64,000 nucleotides of DNA from Gambelia wislizenii (Eukaryota > Chordata > Lepidosauria > Squamata > Crotaphytidae), in NCBI GenBank assembly GCA_030847615.1, contig JAUMIR010000001.1:371186687-371250686 (forward strand), given 5' to 3'. Position numbers and translations under genes: made by a program. Position 1 is the first letter of the stretch; each line of letters opens with the position of its first letter. The notes under the pieces were generated by a model. It saw only the letters and a program-made list of their open reading frames with translations, made no database searches and was not told the origin of the DNA. Positions 51,057 to 61,820 of this stretch are shown one piece after another.

Positions 51057-51272
51057 TGTTGTTACTGTTGTTTTTCTTGTTGTTGTGTGCCTTCAAGTCC
51101 AACTTATGATGACTCTAAGACAAACCTATCACAGGTTTTCTGAGTCTGACAGTGTGTGACTTGCCCAAGGTCACCCAGTGGGTTTTCATGGCCAAGCGGA
51201 GTCAAATGCTGGTCTCCAGAGTCATAGTCCAACACTCAGACTAATATGCCACACTGGTTAAATAGGGTACAT
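51057..51272 (-). mobile_element. tRNA-derived SINE
   Basis: On the - strand the head starts CCAGTGTGGCATATTAGTCT GAGTGTTGG, a degenerate A box, then ATTTGACTCCG, a degenerate B box. The body includes CACTGGGTGACCTTGGGCAA and ends CGACTT-like AAGTTGGACTTGAAGG with an (AAC)n tail at 51057-51090. It cannot fold as a working tRNA. Confidence 0.65.
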
Positions 51273-51997
51273 CTATTTAATTTTATTACTCTAGATTTAA
51301 TGTTTCTGCTGAACTTCACTAACAGGATCTTCCTGTCAGCAGAAGGGGGAGACCATTTTGGTTTGTTCTTCCTCTCACCTGCAGCTACCACTGCTCCCTG
51401 AAAATCTGCTTTTGCGGAGTAGGTTCTTTTATTCATGTCTGGTGCAACTGCCCTAAAATTAACGAGGTTCTGGAAGAAAATCTATAGAACAACTCAGGAT
51501 ATATTAAAAGAAAATTAGGGGATGACCCCTGAGCTCTACTTATTGAACATGACTTCTACATTAGACAAAAAGATAGAGAGGAAATATAAGAAATTTTTAC
51601 TCTATATGATTTTGGCTGCTAGATTAATAAGAGCGAAAGAATGAAAAAAATAAAGTTCCGAACATAGATGACCAGAAATTAAAGGTCAAAGATATGACCA
51701 AATTAGATAAATTAACAGCACAGCTTGGCTGAATGTTAAAATGACAGACCAAATAGACTGGTTGCCAATTACTTTATAACGGAATTTGAATCAGAAAAGA
51801 ATAAGTTAGGCAAGGTACAAAGGAGACAAATTTAAGAAAGGAACAGACGGGGATTAAAGAGGAGAAGCATATGGTTAAATTTATGTAATAGAAAATATGG
51901 TAGGTTTCTAGATATAAATTTAGTGTGTTACAAAGCCTGACACAACTACAGTTGCTAATTAGTGACAATTGGATACAATTCAGGGAGTGGGGATATA
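51273..51997. other. upstream BTBD10 intron, no recognised feature
   Basis: AT-rich and purine-rich sequence (51480-51900). It may be LINE debris, but no protein similarity was recognised. Confidence 0.35.
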
Positions 51998-52524
51998 CAG
52001 TAGCAACCCCGCATCCACATGGGATTGATTCCGGGCCCTCCCATGGATGGTGAATTCCGCAGATAATAGCCAACGGCATCCCAGAGGCCATCCCGGGGAA
52101 AGGGGTAGCAAGATTTCTCCCTTTGTCCCCACATTACCATTTCGGCCCAGGGAGTAATTCCGGGGGAGTGATCCTAGGGGCAAAGGAAAGAGGGAGGGAG
52201 ATCTCTCCTCCCTTGGCCCCCATGTTGCCATTTCAGCCCTGGAAGCAAACCTGGGGAGCAATCTTGGGGGCAAAGGGAGGAGGGAGGGAGATATTTCCTC
52301 CCCTCCCTTCGCCCCCGTGTTGCAATTTCAGCCCCGGAAGTGATCCCAGGGAGCAATCCCAGGGGCAAAGAGAGGAGGGAGGGAGCTGTCTCCTCCTCTC
52401 CCTTCGCCCCTGTGTCGCCATTTTGGCCCGTGTCACCATTTCTCTCCTCCTCCCCCATCCACCCCCACGCTAATTGATAATTGAATCCATGGGTGGCAAA
52501 TCAGCAGATGCAGGAGTGCTACTG
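51998..52524. mobile_element. TA-flanked DNA transposon with GC-rich array
   Basis: The left end CAGTAGCAACCCCGCATCCA and the complement of the right end (CAGTAGCACTCCTGCATCTG) are inverted repeats with TA at 51996 and 52525. Between them about four units of roughly 90-110 bp carry GCCATTTCAGCCC...GGAGCAAT...GGGGGCAAAG...GAGGGAGGGAG. Within a unit CTCCCTT..GCCCCC is inverse to GGGGGCAAAGGGAG. No transposase. Confidence 0.75.
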
Positions 52525-53179
52525 TATAACATACCGTAAAAAGTAATAGTAAAATGTATGAGAAACTTGCAAAGAAGGGATTTATTTATTTAATTAATTC
52601 TTGGATTTATACCCTGCCTTTCTCCTGGGATGGTATCCAACATGGGTAAAATAATAATAATCTATCATTAGGTATAAAGAAAGTACATCAAATCAGGAAG
52701 CTCTGAAAAGCATCACACTCAAAAGAACAAAGGACTTGTTTACAGAAGTATACAACCCTTTGTGCTTCAAGGGCCACATCTGGATGCTGTGCGTGCATGG
52801 AAACACATGCCAATAAAGGCATACAGACATTTATTCACGTTCAGACTGCAGCTGGAAAAATATCTTGGAAGAAAATATGCTGGGGATTGTAGATTGTCAT
52901 CTCCCCCATTGCCCAGTATTTTCAGAAAAGGCAAAGGAAAGGAAAGGAAAGGAAAGGAAAGGAAAGGAAAGGAAAGGAAAGGAAAGGAAAAGAAAGGAAA
53001 GGAAAGGAAAGGAGAAAAGCCCAGCTGGACTTCAGGAGAACGTGGATAGGGTCCTAATGGATAGGCTGAGGGATGCAAGTTGCACAGTTCTGGCTTAGAT
53101 CCTTCTATGGGGTGAAGCATTACTGCATTTCCTGAAGGTAGCATATCTTACCATTTTCTTTTTCTGCCATCACCAAGGG
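52525..53179. other. intron with LINE-like tail and (GGAAA)n
   Basis: 52575-52640 (TTCTTGGATTTATACCCTGC CTTTCTCC) resembles the reptile LINE tail. (GGAAA)n pentanucleotide repeat occupies about 52931-53012. No gene. Confidence 0.55.
52931..53012. repeat. (GGAAA)n microsatellite
   Basis: About 16 copies of GGAAA with one AGAAA variant near 52990. Confidence 0.95.
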
Positions 53180-53415
53180 GTGTGGGGGAGGGCTTCAAGT
53201 CACCTGGCGACTTATGGCAACCCCATGAATTCCATAGTGTTTTCTTAGGTAAGGAATACTCCCAGAGGTGGCTTAGCCAATTCCCTCCTCTGAAATAAGA
53301 GCCTATAGCACCTGGTATTTGTTGGTGGTCTCTCATTCAAGTACTAACCAGGGCAGACCCTGCTTAGCTTCCAAGATTAAACAGGATCTGGTGCCTTTCT
53401 AGTATTTAGGCCCAT
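53180..53415 (-). mobile_element. 5S rRNA-derived SINE
   Basis: On the + strand 53325-53400 reads CATTCAAGTACTAACCAGGG, CAGACCCTGCTTAGCTTCCA and AGATTAAACAGGATCTGG, the complement of 5S rRNA around its internal promoter (GGTTAGTACTTGGATGG, GCTAAGCAGGGTC). The body at 53180-53310 (GGCGACTTATGGCAACCCCA) follows, so it is a SINE3-type element on the - strand rather than a 5S gene. Confidence 0.8.
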
Positions 53416-53810
53416 CACTAAGATGAAGGGTTTATAATATTTTATATTTCATTAAGACTTTTTCTCAGAATATTTGCCATCAATATAGATCACACTATGA
53501 GAAAGCCATGATGTTATCATGATCAGTGTCTTTTGCTTCACATCAATTGGTATGCAAACATCTGGGCAGACCTTAATACAGTAAGCTCTTTTGGTGTTCC
53601 TCACAATGTTTAGGTTGATTTTTTTATTTTATTTTATTTTATTTTTATTTATTTTTTTAGCCACACTAGTACAGCCTTGCATTTTCAGGGGCTATACAGT
53701 GTGGTGTAGTGATATGGAGGCCCAGAAGAAAATGGGGGGAGTGACGGAAGTAATTTTTTCTCCCATTTTCCTCCAAGGTCCAACTTCTAATTTTTCCAGG
53801 AGGAAAAGGT

Positions 53811-56146
53811 CCAAAAGGTGGAAGAGGCAACAAGGGGGTCAGCTATTTTAGATCTGATCCTAACCAACAGAGACGACCTGGTTAATGGGGTGCAAGTGGT
53901 GGGATCCTTAGGTGAGAGTGATCATGTTCTCCTGGAGTTTGTTATACAATGGAAAGGAGAAGCCAGGCATAGTCAGACACGCATTCCTAACTTTAGGAGA
54001 GCTGATTTCAATAAACTCAGGGAAATACTGGGGGTGATCCCATGGTCAGGAATACTAAAAGAAAAGAAACCTCAAGACGGATGGGACTTTCTCAAAAAGG
54101 AGATACTGAAGGCACAATCTCAAACAGTACCATTGAGGAAGAAAAATGGGAGGTGTCTCAAGAAACCAGGATGGATGATTAAAGAACTTTCAATGGAGCT
54201 AAGTTTTAAACGGAACATGTATAGGAAATGGAAAAGGGGGGAAATCACCAAAGAAGAATTCAAACAGATAGCGAACACGTGTAGGAGTAAAGTCAGAAAA
54301 GCTAAAGCGCAGAATGAGCTCAGGCTTGCTAGGGAGGTTAAGAACAATAAAAAGGGTTTTTTGGGGTATGTCCGCAGCAAAAGGAGGAAGAAGGAAATGA
54401 TAGGGCCGCTACGTGGAGAAGATGGCAAAATGCTAACAGGGGACAGAGAAAAGGCAGAATTACTCAACACCTTCTTTGCCTCAGTGTTTTCAGAAAAGGA
54501 AAAGGAGGACCAACCTGAGGAGAATGGAACAGAGGACACAATAGGGGAAATCCAGCTCAAAATAAGTAAAGAGGTAGTACAGGAATACCTTCTTAATCTA
54601 AATGAATTTAAATCTCCAGGACCAGATGAACTACATCCAAGAGTATTAAAAGAGCTGGCAAATGTAATCTCAGAGCCATTGGCAATAATCTTTGAGAACT
54701 CCTGGAGAACAGGAGAAGTCCCAGCAGACTGGAGGAGGGCAAACGTTGTTCCCATCTTCAAAAAGGGGAAAAAAGAGGATCCCAACAACTATCGTCCAGT
54801 TAGTCTGACATCAATACCAGGGAAGATTCTAGAACAGATCATTAAACAGAGAGTCTGTGAACATTTAGAAGGCAATGCCATAATCACAAAAAGTCAACAT
54901 GGGTTTCAGAGAAACAAGTCATGCCAGACTAATCTGATCTCTTTTTTTGATAAAGTTACCAGCTTGGTAGATGAAGGGAATGCTGTGGACATCGCATACC
55001 TTGATTTCAGTAAGGCCTTTGACAAGGTTCCCCATGACATTCTTGCAAACAAGCTTGTAGAATGTGGGCTAGACAAGTTAACTGTTCAATGGATTTGTAA
55101 TTGGTTGACCGGCCGAACCCAAAGGGTGCTCAGCAGTGGCTCCTCTTCGTCTTGGAAAGATGTGACCAGTGGGGTGCCACAGGGTTCTGTCCTGGGCCCA
55201 GTGCTATTCAACATCTTTATCAATGACTTAGATGAGGGAATTAGGGGCATACTTATCAAATTTGCAGATGACACCAAATTGGGAGGAGTAGCTAATACCC
55301 TAGAGGACAGGATCAAAATTCAGAATGACCTGGATAGACTGGAGAGCTGGGCCAAAGCTAACAAAATGAAATTCAATACGGAGAAATGTAAGGTACTGCA
55401 CTTAGGGCGGACAAATGAAATGCATAGATATAGGATGGGAGAGACCTGGCTGAATGAGACTACGTGCGAAAGGGATCTAGGAGTCCTAGTAGACCACAAG
55501 TTGAACATGAGCCAACAGTGTGATGCGGCAGCTAAAAAGGCCAATGCGATTTTGGGCTGTATCAATAGAAGTATAGTGTCTAGATCAAGGGAAGTAATAG
55601 TGCCACTCTATTCTGCCTTGGTCAGACCTCACTTAGAATACTGTGTCCAGTTCTGGGCACCACAATTAAAAAAGGATATTGACAAATTGGAGCGTGTCCA
55701 GAGAAGGGCAACTAAAATGGTGAAAGGTCTGGAAACGATGCCTTATGAGGAGAGACTTAGGGAGCTGGGTATGTTTAGCCTGGAAAAAAGACGGTTAAGA
55801 GGCGATATGATAGCCCTATTTAAGTATTTGAAGGGATGTCATGCTGAGGATGGAGCAGGCTTGTTTTCTGCTGCTCCAGAGACTGGAACACGGAGCAATG
55901 GATGCAAGCTCCAGGAACAGAGATTCCACCTCAACATGAGGAGGAACTTTTTGACAGTAAGAGCTGTTCGGCAGTGGAACACACTCCCTCGGAGCGTGGT
56001 GGGGTCTCCTTCCTTGGAGGTCTTTAAACAGAGGCTGGATGGCCATCTGTCGGGGATGCTTTGATTGTGATTTCCTGCGTGGCAGGGGGGTTGGACTGGA
56101 TGGCCCTCGTGGTCTCTTCCAACTCTGCAATTCTATGATTCTATGA
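53811..56146 (+). mobile_element. CR1 LINE, 5' truncated, with uninterrupted reverse transcriptase frame
   Basis: It starts inside the endonuclease domain and runs to the CR1 tail GGCAGGGGGGTTGGACTGGA ... CAATTCTATGATTCTATGA at 56146. CR1 elements usually end in short 8-bp repeats of this ATTCTATG kind. It lies in sense to the + strand, antisense to BTBD10. The nearly clean state suggests a recent insertion. Confidence 0.93.
53818..56064 (+). CDS. CR1 ORF2 fragment: endonuclease C-terminus plus reverse transcriptase
   Basis: 748 residues without a stop. Residues 1-40 are the end of the APE-type endonuclease ([30 protein letters not shown]). Residues about 250-560 are reverse transcriptase: [60 protein letters not shown] (first catalytic Asp), [20 protein letters not shown] and the catalytic [10 protein letters not shown]. 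The C-terminal part includes [14 protein letters not shown] and the conserved [20 protein letters not shown]. The true start and most of the endonuclease are lost by 5' truncation, so the first Met is only the first available. It cannot retrotranspose by itself. Confidence 0.9.
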   Translation: MEEATRGSAILDLILTNRDDLVNGVQVVGSLGESDHVLLEFVIQWKGEARHSQTRIPNFRRADFNKLREILGVIPWSGILKEKKPQDGWDFLKKEILKAQSQTVPLRKKNGRCLKKPGWMIKELSMELSFKRNMYRKWKRGEITKEEFKQIANTCRSKVRKAKAQNELRLAREVKNNKKGFLGYVRSKRRKKEMIGPLRGEDGKMLTGDREKAELLNTFFASVFSEKEKEDQPEENGTEDTIGEIQLKISKEVVQEYLLNLNEFKSPGPDELHPRVLKELANVISEPLAIIFENSWRTGEVPADWRRANVVPIFKKGKKEDPNNYRPVSLTSIPGKILEQIIKQRVCEHLEGNAIITKSQHGFQRNKSCQTNLISFFDKVTSLVDEGNAVDIAYLDFSKAFDKVPHDILANKLVECGLDKLTVQWICNWLTGRTQRVLSSGSSSSWKDVTSGVPQGSVLGPVLFNIFINDLDEGIRGILIKFADDTKLGGVANTLEDRIKIQNDLDRLESWAKANKMKFNTEKCKVLHLGRTNEMHRYRMGETWLNETTCERDLGVLVDHKLNMSQQCDAAAKKANAILGCINRSIVSRSREVIVPLYSALVRPHLEYCVQFWAPQLKKDIDKLERVQRRATKMVKGLETMPYEERLRELGMFSLEKRRLRGDMIALFKYLKGCHAEDGAGLFSAAPETGTRSNGCKLQEQRFHLNMRRNFLTVRAVRQWNTLPRSVVGSPSLEVFKQRLDGHLSGML

Positions 56147-56759
56147 AAATGAAAGAATGTGGGAATGCAGAAAAAAATGCTATGTTTCCCTTTCTGAATG
56201 AGTGAAATGCTGGAAGACAAAGTTTTACTTATTCAAAATGCCCACAACAATATAGTAAGAAGATTCACATTTAAAAGTTAAAGAATTAGGGAATCATTTC
56301 TTTGCATGCTCACAATACTCAAATTGAAGCTGCATTTCAGCAGCTAGTGAGTACTGTCATCTTAATGGGAAGAGTATACTTTGGAGGGGGATCTTCAATA
56401 CTTGTTTACAAGTTTAATATTTTTGATTTTGAGTTAATCTTTATATCCAAATATGCTATTGGCCAAATCCATAAGACTGTGTCCTTATGAGGCCTCTCCC
56501 ATCCTAATAAAACACACTACTTTATTTATTACAAGATTTGTGGGTTTTGTTTTTATTTTTTCCCAGCTTCTCAGATGACAAAACTGAGATGTATGTTTTG
56601 GGAACACAGTAAGCATCAGTTTGTACATCTTTCTTTTCTCCAGGATATTTTCACATTTTGTTTGTCTAAAACTTTTAAATTTGATAACTAAATTATGAAC
56701 AAAGCATTTTACATTGTCAAAGCAACAAATAAAATTAAGTTAGGTCAATGCTGCATATA
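56147..56759. other. intron, no recognised feature
   Basis: AT-rich sequence between the CR1 and the next DNA transposon. Confidence 0.5.
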
Positions 56760-58903
56760 CCGTATATTCCAGCGTATAAGACGACTGGGCATATAAGACC
56801 ACCACCTCCCCAATTTCCAGCCAAAAGTCTAGGCTTTGGCATATATTCGCCATATAAGACCACCACCACCACCCCAATTTGGCTGGCTGGCTGACTGGCT
56901 GGGGGAACCTTGCCAGCTGATCCTCTTTGTTTCCCAACTCACAAGGATCTCCTCGTGAGTTGGGAAAGCGAACAGGATCAGCTGGCAGGGCTCTCCCAGC
57001 CAGTCAACCCCTCTCTTCAACCTTCCAGTCAAACTTGACTGGAAGGTGGAGGAAAGGGGCGAAAATGCCCAGTTTGCCTCAGCAGCCCCCTTCCCTCTGT
57101 CTTGGCTCTTCCGAAGGGGACCAAGGCGGGGGAAGTGGGGGGGCGGCAAACCCCTAGATAATTCAAGGAAGGTGGGGAGAAGGGGCGAAGATGCCCCGTT
57201 TGGCTGCATAGCCCCGATCCCTCCTTCTGGGCTCCCTTCCAAAGGGAGCCCAGGAGGAGGACGCGGGGGCTGTGGAGTCAAACCCAGGTTTCGCCCCCTC
57301 TCCCCACCATCAAGGAAGAGGGAGCGAATCTAGGGGTTTAACTCCACAGCCCTGATGCCTCCTTCTGGGCTCCCTGTGCAAGGGAGCTCAGAAGAAGGCA
57401 TCGGGGCTGCAGAGTTAAACGGGGCATCTTCGCTTGCTCTCCCCACCTTCAAGGAAGGTGGGGAGAAGGGGCAACAATGCCCCGTTCGGGTGCACAGCCC
57501 CGATGCCTCCTTCTGGGCTCCCTCCTGGAAGGGAGCCCAGGAGGACACGGAGGCTGTGCAGCCAAACCCAGGATTTGCCCCATCTCCCCACCTTCAAGGA
57601 AGGTGGGGAGAATGGGCGAACATGCCCTGTTTGGCTGCATAGCCCGATCCCTCCTCCTGGGCTCCCTCCTGGAAGGGAGCCCAGGAGAAGGCATCGGGGC
57701 TGCAGAGTTAAAGCCCTAGATTCGCTCCTTCTCCCCACCTTCGAGGAAGGTGGGGAGAAGGAGCAAAGAAGCCTCATTTAACTCTGCAGCCCCGATCCCT
57801 CCTTCTGGGCTCCCTTCACAAGGGAGCCCAGAAGGAGGCATCGGGGCTGCAGAGTTAAAGCTCTAGCTTTGCTCCTTCTCCCCACCTTCCTAGAAGGAGC
57901 GAATCTAGGGCTTTAACTCTGGAGCCCCAATGCCTCTTTCTGGGCTCCCTTGCGAAGGGAGCCCAGAAGGAGGCATCAGGGCTGCAGAGTTAAACAGGGC
58001 AATTTCGCTCCTTCTCCCCACCTTCCTTGAAGGTGGGGAGAAGGAGCGAATCTAGGTTTTTAACTCCACAGCCCCAATGCCTCCTTCTGGACTTCCTTTG
58101 CAACGGAGCCGAGAAGGAGGGATCAGGGCTGCAGAGTTAAACGGGGCTTCTTTGCTCCTTCTCCCCACCTTCCTCGAAGGTGGGGAGAAAGAGCAAAGCT
58201 AAGGCTTTAACTCTGCAGCCCCAATGCCTCCTTCTGGGCTCCCTGTGCAAGGGAGAAGGACCTTTGCTGCAGAGTGAAACGGGGCTTCTTTGCTCCTTCT
58301 GAGTGAATCTAGGGCTTTAACTCTGCAGCCCCAATGCCTCCTACTGGGCTCCCTTGCGAAGCGAACCCAGGAGGGATCGGGGCTGCAGAGTTAAACGGGG
58401 CTTCTTTGCTCCTTCTCTCCACCTTCCTCGAAGGTGGGAGAGGGAGCGAATCTAGCGGTTTGGCTCAGCGGCCCTGCTTGCCCTGCCTTGGCTCCCTTCA
58501 GAAGGGAGCCCAGAAGGAGGCATCGGGGCTGCGGAGCCAAACGGGGCATTTTCGCCCTTTTCCTCCACCTTCAAGGAAGGTGGAGGGAAAGGGTGAATCT
58601 AGCGGTTTGCCTCGGCTGCTGCAGAGGCGATAGAGCGGCGGCTGCAGCAAACCGCAGTGTTCGCCACCCTCCTCTGTCTCCGTTGCTCCCCAAAGGGGGA
58701 GAAGGCAGAGGAGGGGGGCGAATGAACTGCTAAACACTTTGTTTCACGCCCCTGCCCCATCCCCTGCCTCTTTGCTCCATTTGCGAAGAGGCAGGAGATA
58801 GGCAGGGAGGCGAAGCAAAGTATATCCAGCGTATAAGACGACTCTCGATTTTGGTGGGCACTTTTGAGTGCTCAAAAGTCATCTTATACACCGGAATATA
58901 CGG
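56760..58903. mobile_element. TA-flanked element with array of alternating palindromes (copy 2)
   Basis: The left end CCGTATATTCCAGCGTATAA and the complement of the right end (CCGTATATTCCGGTGTATAA) match, with TA at 56758-56759 and 58904-58905. GTATAAGACGAC motifs lie inside both ends. From about 57040 to 58600 two hairpins alternate roughly every 85 bp: one with arms TCTCCCCACCTTC/GAAGGTGGGGAGA, one with arms CCTCCTTCTGGGCTCCCTT/AAGGGAGCCCAGAAGGAGG bordered by TTTAACTCTGCAGCCCC and its inverse. There are about nine or ten rounds. Frames in it are artefacts. No transposase. Confidence 0.85.
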
Positions 58904-59326
58904 TAGTTCAATTTCCTCAAAATTTCTCTTTCTCATTTAAAAATAAATAGGGGAAAACAAGGCCTTCTTCACCCATCCCAGAAATTTTACTTCTCTGGTC
59001 TAGTGTGGTTAAAATCTGCCTGGAGTGCAGAGGAAGCCAATCACACAAATGATGTCACTCATCCAATGTGGACTGCTGCATAAATAAAACAAGCCTCAGA
59101 GTAAATGAAACAAGCAATAATGCTTGCACTCTCCAGGATTTTGTCTTCATACAACGTAAAAGAGCTATAATATCAGCAAGTCTAAGTAAGTTTTTCTACA
59201 TATCGACCAATAGTATTTAGACAACAAATAAATTTGTTAGAGGAAAATGAGAAGCCAACAAAGTGTACTACTTCAAACATTCTGAAGAGACAAAGAGTCA
59301 AGCTACGGTATATGCTTTCATAGCTA

Positions 59327-61098
59327 CCGTGTATTCTGGCGTATAAGACGACCGGGCGTATAAGACCCCCCCCCAATTTTTAAGTTAAAATATAGTTTGG
59401 GATATATTCACCGTATAAGACGACCCCCCTCTTCCAACACACCCCAAATAAAAATTTAAAAACAATCATATTTGACTTCAATATAGTAATTTTAATTCAA
59501 ATGCTTATGACATGCAGGTACTTAGCAGGAAAACTGTCACTCTCCCCACCTTCAATGAACTAGTGGAGGGGGAGCCACAGGTGTGGAGAATGAACGGCGG
59601 GGTTTGGCCGGGGAGAATGAGTGGCGGGAAGGTGGCTGGAGGGCAAAATGAGAGGCAGGGAGGCTGCAGGGGGGACAGAACGAGCGGTGGGGGGGTGGCC
59701 AGGGGAAAATGAGTGGCAGGGGCAGCCAGGGGGGAAGAACGAGCAGAGAGGGGGTGAAAGGGAAGAAAAATAGTACAAGATTCAAGCTAGCTATTAAGAG
59801 AGAGAAGTCTGAGGACTGAAGATATAGACAGGAGTATCAAGGAAAAGAATTGGAACATCAAGAGGGCAAGGGGCAGGTTTGGGAAATTATAATAACACTA
59901 ACGGATATTTCAAAAAAAGCATTCCAGAGAGGGTGGTAAGTGGGAAATAACGAAGAAAACTGGGAACGGAGGGTGGAGTGGTTATTGAAGGGGACAAGGG
60001 AATATTAGAGGGAGAGAGAGGAGGGGAAAAAATAAAAATACAGGTGAATAATCGAAGGTGTGATATAAATAAATGAAGTAAATTTGAATTAGAGTGAAAA
60101 GAAGAGGTGAAAATTAAATGAATCTATTGTAAAGCAAAAGGGAACATATATATTTGTACACATCGGTTGGGATTTTTTTCCCCTGCTCTTCTCTCCCCAT
60201 CTCTGCTTTCGCATTCAGTTCACCCTCCGTAGCTTCGTTTTGTATTCCCAGCTTTCCCACTTCACCTCACAACTTTCAGCTGCTACCTCCCGCCTTCAAC
60301 CTTCACCTTCCCCCAACTCTCCTTTCACATTTACCTCTCTCTTCTTCCGTCTCTTCCCAGCTTCCTAAACACCTCCTCCCACTTTTACTGCAAGGAACCT
60401 TATTCTTCCTCTAATCTTTAACCCCTTTTCCGCTGTTAATCCACCCCTGTCAGATCCAAGTATCCTTTCGGATTAGCGTTTCGCTTCCCCCGTGTTATAC
60501 CCCAATCCTATTTAGACTTTGTGTTGTTTTCCACTTCCAAACCCGGGATTCGCCCCCTCTCCCCACCTTCAAGGAAGGTGGGGAGAAGGGGCGAACGTGC
60601 CCTGTCTGGCTGCACAGCCTCCGGATCCTCCTCTGGAAGGTGGGGAGAGGGGGCGAATCCCAGGGTTTGGCTCCACGGCCCCGCGTCCTCCTTCTGGGCT
60701 CCCTTCGAGGAGGGATCGGGGTCGCTGAGCAAAATGGGGCATTTTCGCCCTTTCCCTCCACCTTCAAGGAAGGTGGGGGGAAAGGACGAATCTAGCGGTT
60801 TGCCTCGGCCGCTGCAGAGGCGATCGAGCGGCGGCCGCAGCAAACCGCAACGTTCACCCCCCTCCTCTGTCTTCTGTTGCTCCCCAAACGGGGAGAAGGC
60901 AGAGGAGGGGGGGCGAATGAACTCCTAAACACTTTGCTTCACCCCCCTGCCCCATCTCCTGCCTCTTCACTCCGTTTGCGAAGAGGCAGGAGATAGGCAG
61001 ACAGGCGAAGCAAAGTATATCTGGCGTATAAGACGACTGTCGATTTTGGAGGGCACTTTTGAGTGCTCAAAAGTCATCTTATACGCCGGAATATACGG
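59327..61098. mobile_element. TA-flanked element, composite interior (copy 3)
   Basis: Begins CCGTGTATTCTGGCGTATAA and ends with the complement of CCGTATATTCCGGCGTATAA, TA on both sides. 60540-60990 repeats the 3' part of the 56760-58903 copy, including the GAAGGTGGGGAGA hairpins and the CTGCAGAGGCGATCGAGCGG block. 59480-60500 is unrelated: a G-rich stretch (59560-59750) and AT-rich then CT-rich sequence. The interior is either a second insertion or DNA captured by the element. Confidence 0.75.
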
Positions 61099-61117
61099 TA
61101 TACAATTCCACTGTGTA

Positions 61118-61820
61118 GAAGGTGGAAGATGCAACAAGGGGGTTATTATAGAACTGATCCTAAGCAACAGTGATGACCTGGTTAATGGGATGCCAGTAGC
61201 AGGATCCTTAGGTAGGAGTGACTATGTTCTCCTGGAGTTTCTTATGGAAAGGGGAAGCCAAGTATAGTCAGACACACATTCTATACTTTAAGAAAGCTAT
61301 TTCAGTAAACTTAGGGAATTACTGGGGGATGATCCCATACTAATAGAAGCATACTAATAGAAAAGGGTGTTCATGATGGATGGGAGTTTTTAAAAAGTGA
61401 GATATTGAAGGCACAGTTTCTACCAGTTTCAATGAGAAGGAAAATGAGGGTGTCGAAAGAAACTAGGATGGATGTCTAAAGAATTTTCAACTGAGCTAAC
61501 ATTTAAAAAGAGCATGTATAAGAAATGGAAAAGGGGAAATCACCAAAGAGGAATTCAAACAAATAGCCAGCACACATAGGGAGAAAGTCAGAAACGCTAA
61601 AGTCAGAAACGCTAAAGCACAGAACGAGCTCAGGCTTGCTAGAGAGATTAAAACAATAAAAAGGGCTTTTTTTTGTTATGTCTGTAGCAAAAGGAAGAAC
61701 AAGGAAAAGGAAATGCATGCAGAAGATGGCAAAATGCTAACAGGGGACAGAAAAAAGATGGAACTACTCAACACTTTCTTTGCCTCAGTCTTCTCCCAAA
61801 GGGAAAAAAGAATTAGGCAT
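61118..61820 (+). mobile_element. CR1 fragment truncated at both ends
   Basis: 61118-61270 matches the endonuclease end of the other copies (AAGGTGGAAGATGCAACAAG; ACTGATCCTAAGCAACAGTG). It continues with small deletions to about 61820 (CAACACTTTCTTTGCCTCAG TCTTCTC). The reverse transcriptase and the CR1 tail are absent. More diverged than the 53811 copy and full of frameshifts. Confidence 0.85.

Noticed and set aside
51200..51272. A tRNA gene
   Set aside because: The A and B boxes are degenerate, no cloverleaf or anticodon loop is evident, and a SINE body with tail follows.
53325..53400. A 5S rRNA gene
   Set aside because: Only part of 5S is present, diverged, and fused to a SINE body; it is a 5S-derived SINE.
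57040..58600. Regular repeats resembling a CRISPR array
   Set aside because: Repeats are palindromic and contiguous with no unique spacers, in a vertebrate genome, and lie inside a TA-flanked transposon.
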